Below are positions 5,533 to 5,621 of a stretch of DNA of 5,621 nucleotides, piece after piece. The DNA lies in NCBI GenBank assembly GCA_014383605.1, contig JACNHM010000288.1:1-5621 (forward strand). The letters run 5' to 3'. Both the position numbers and the translations under genes were made by a program. How positions within the stretch are numbered: position 1 is the stretch's first letter; every line of letters starts with the position of its first letter. Origin of the DNA: Chloroflexota bacterium. GTDB lineage: Bacteria; Chloroflexota; Anaerolineae; UBA3071. The notes below the pieces were generated by a model. The model had not been told where the DNA came from. It searched no databases and was given only the letters and a program-made list of their open reading frames with translations.

Positions 5533-5621
5533 ATGACACAAGTAGAAGTATTGGAAGAACTCAAGAAGTTTACGATCCCAGAGCGCCTAACATTTGTCGA
5601 GGCCGCCTTGCGCCTCATTCG
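5533..5621 (+). CDS. N-terminal fragment of small hypothetical, antitoxin-like protein
   Basis: Only 29 codons are inside the window, and the gene runs off the right edge. The start ATG 5533 is preceded by AGGAGG (5513-5518, 14 bases away) and by GAGGGG (5525-5530), 2 bases from the ATG. The visible peptide begins MTQVEVLEELKKF and continues with a TIPERLTFVEAALRLIR-type amphipathic helix. This pattern (a short helix, a few polar residues, then an 'ERL..VEAALRLI' helix) is familiar from small proteins beside toxin-antitoxin or transposon-related genes in Chloroflexota and cyanobacteria. Neither a DNA-binding domain nor a toxin partner can be seen here, so the antitoxin role is a guess. It has its own promoter at 5439-5467 and lower G+C than the genes upstream. 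Confidence 0.75.
   Translation, partial: MTQVEVLEELKKFTIPERLTFVEAALRLI

Noticed and set aside
5501..5536. 11-codon leader frame starting at ATG 5501 whose TGA overlaps the ATG at 5533
   Set aside because: The peptide is Arg-rich because it translates the AGGAGG ribosome site. Coupling is possible, but nothing else supports it.

Overview
The window is G+C-rich. It carries five complete genes and the start of a sixth, all on the + strand: fdhD, a methylated-DNA repair methyltransferase, two family 4 glycosyltransferases, one family 9 glycosyltransferase, and the first 29 codons of a small regulator-like protein. The organism cannot be fixed from this sequence. The gene styles, the GTACAAT-type promoter and above all the short-period repeats in the gaps fit an uncultured Chloroflexota bacterium (Anaerolineae-like) best; this is an inference, and a cyanobacterium or another soil or sediment phylum is possible.

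Layout. Positions 1-232 are a leader without a convincing gene; it holds a 67-base imperfect inverted repeat (104-170) built from 9-base units. fdhD (233-1015, TTG start) and ogt (1025-1540) lie 9 bases apart. A 65-base gap filled with 7-base repeats separates them from glycosyltransferase 1 (1606-2718). A 34-base gap with an 8-base tandem repeat follows, then glycosyltransferase 2 (2753-4006), a 12-base gap, and a family 9 glycosyltransferase (4019-5278). The 254 bases from 5279 to 5532 hold a purine-rich repeat, a good sigma-70-type promoter (5439-5467) and a ribosome site for the partial last gene (5533 to the window end). I see no terminator with a T-tract anywhere.

How the genes work together. 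The three glycosyltransferases are close together and probably act on one extracellular polysaccharide or cell-surface glycan. fdhD (sulfur transfer to formate dehydrogenase) and ogt (DNA repair) have no obvious link to that job and may be neighbours only by co-transcription.

The most interesting feature is a set of degenerate short tandem repeats with a fixed 7-base period but different sequences at four places (1535-1594, 3436-3494, 4144-4178, 4594-4661). Two contain complementary halves that can form hairpins. Three lie inside reading frames, at an interdomain linker in glycosyltransferase 2 and at the N-terminus and interdomain linker of the family 9 enzyme. They resemble the heptanucleotide STRR repeats known from filamentous cyanobacteria, but here they appear to be tolerated as protein-coding insertions. 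Related 8- and 9-base-period repeats sit at other gene edges and supply a stop codon and possibly a start codon.
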